In this document: piece after piece, positions 6,077 to 6,162 of the stretch
Layout: each line of letters begins with the position of its first letter
Numbering within the stretch: the first letter of the stretch is position 1
Source of the DNA: Rickettsia typhi
Lineage (GTDB): Bacteria; Pseudomonadota; Alphaproteobacteria; Rickettsiales; Deianiraeaceae
Length of the DNA stretch: 6,162 nt
Direction: 5' to 3'
NCBI GenBank assembly: GCA_945878495.1
Contig: CAMCTP010000050.1
Location: 1 to 6,162 of the forward strand
Program-made: the position numbers and the translations under genes
The notes under the pieces: model-generated
Databases searched by the model: none
The model's input: only the letters and a program-made list of their open reading frames with translations
Told to the model about the DNA's origin: nothing

Positions 6077-6162
6077 CTAGAATTCTTTTAATAAAATATT
6101 CTTTATTTTTGCGGCAAACTTAAATCTTCTAACCATAATATTTATAAAATATAGACATACAG
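6077..6162 (-). CDS. 3' end of an unidentified protein (runs off window)
   Basis: A frame open from the window edge ends at TAG (6079-6077), one base before the trmL ATG. The visible 27 residues end INIMVRRFKFAAKIKNILLK followed by Glu-Phe; the tail is basic and hydrophobic. The tight junction is what would be expected of an operon. I cannot name the family from so little. The DNA here is very A/T-rich, with TATAAA- and TATTAT-like words, so this might instead be a leader and promoter for trmL, perhaps with a 19-codon ORF starting at the internal ATG. Confidence 0.4.
   Translation of the reverse strand, partial: VCLYFINIMVRRFKFAAKIKNILLKEF

Overview
This window is a compact, AT-rich stretch (about one third G+C by eye) of bacterial core genome. 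All genes lie on the minus strand, and junctions are tight: 4-nt ATGA overlaps, a 1-nt gap and a 28-nt gap. The low G+C, dense packing, a ubiquinone-type prenyl synthase, a class A penicillin-binding protein and Gln tRNA(UUG) suggest a Gram-negative proteobacterium. I think a Rickettsiales- or Holosporales-like alphaproteobacterium is most likely. That placement comes from remembered protein similarity and was not computed.

In transcription order (high to low coordinates) the window holds seven units. First is the 3' end of an unidentified gene. Then come trmL (tRNA wobble ribose methyltransferase) and hemC (hydroxymethylbilane synthase), overlapping by 4 nt. A ~100-bp AT-rich gap follows with a weak hairpin and a -10-like box. 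Next is a probable second transcription unit: acpP (acyl carrier protein), ispB (long-chain polyprenyl diphosphate synthase), a class A PBP (mrcA type) and rnhB (RNase HII). Then come a Gln tRNA(UUG) and the 5' end of another unidentified ORF that runs off the window.

The functions are housekeeping: tRNA modification, heme synthesis, fatty acid carriage, quinone side-chain synthesis, peptidoglycan polymerisation and cross-linking, and removal of RNA from DNA. The acpP-ispB-PBP1a-rnhB group places envelope and lipid functions side by side. All catalytic motifs I looked for are intact, so these appear to be working genes rather than decaying ones.

The main oddity is rnhB. Its complete reading frame, with all four catalytic carboxylates, starts directly after the PBP1a TGA in the same frame and has no ATG, GTG or TTG before the first catalytic motif. 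Either it uses a rare start (ATT) by reinitiation, or there is a one-base error or mutation in a T tract. I found no mobile element, CRISPR array, phage gene or convincing new system.
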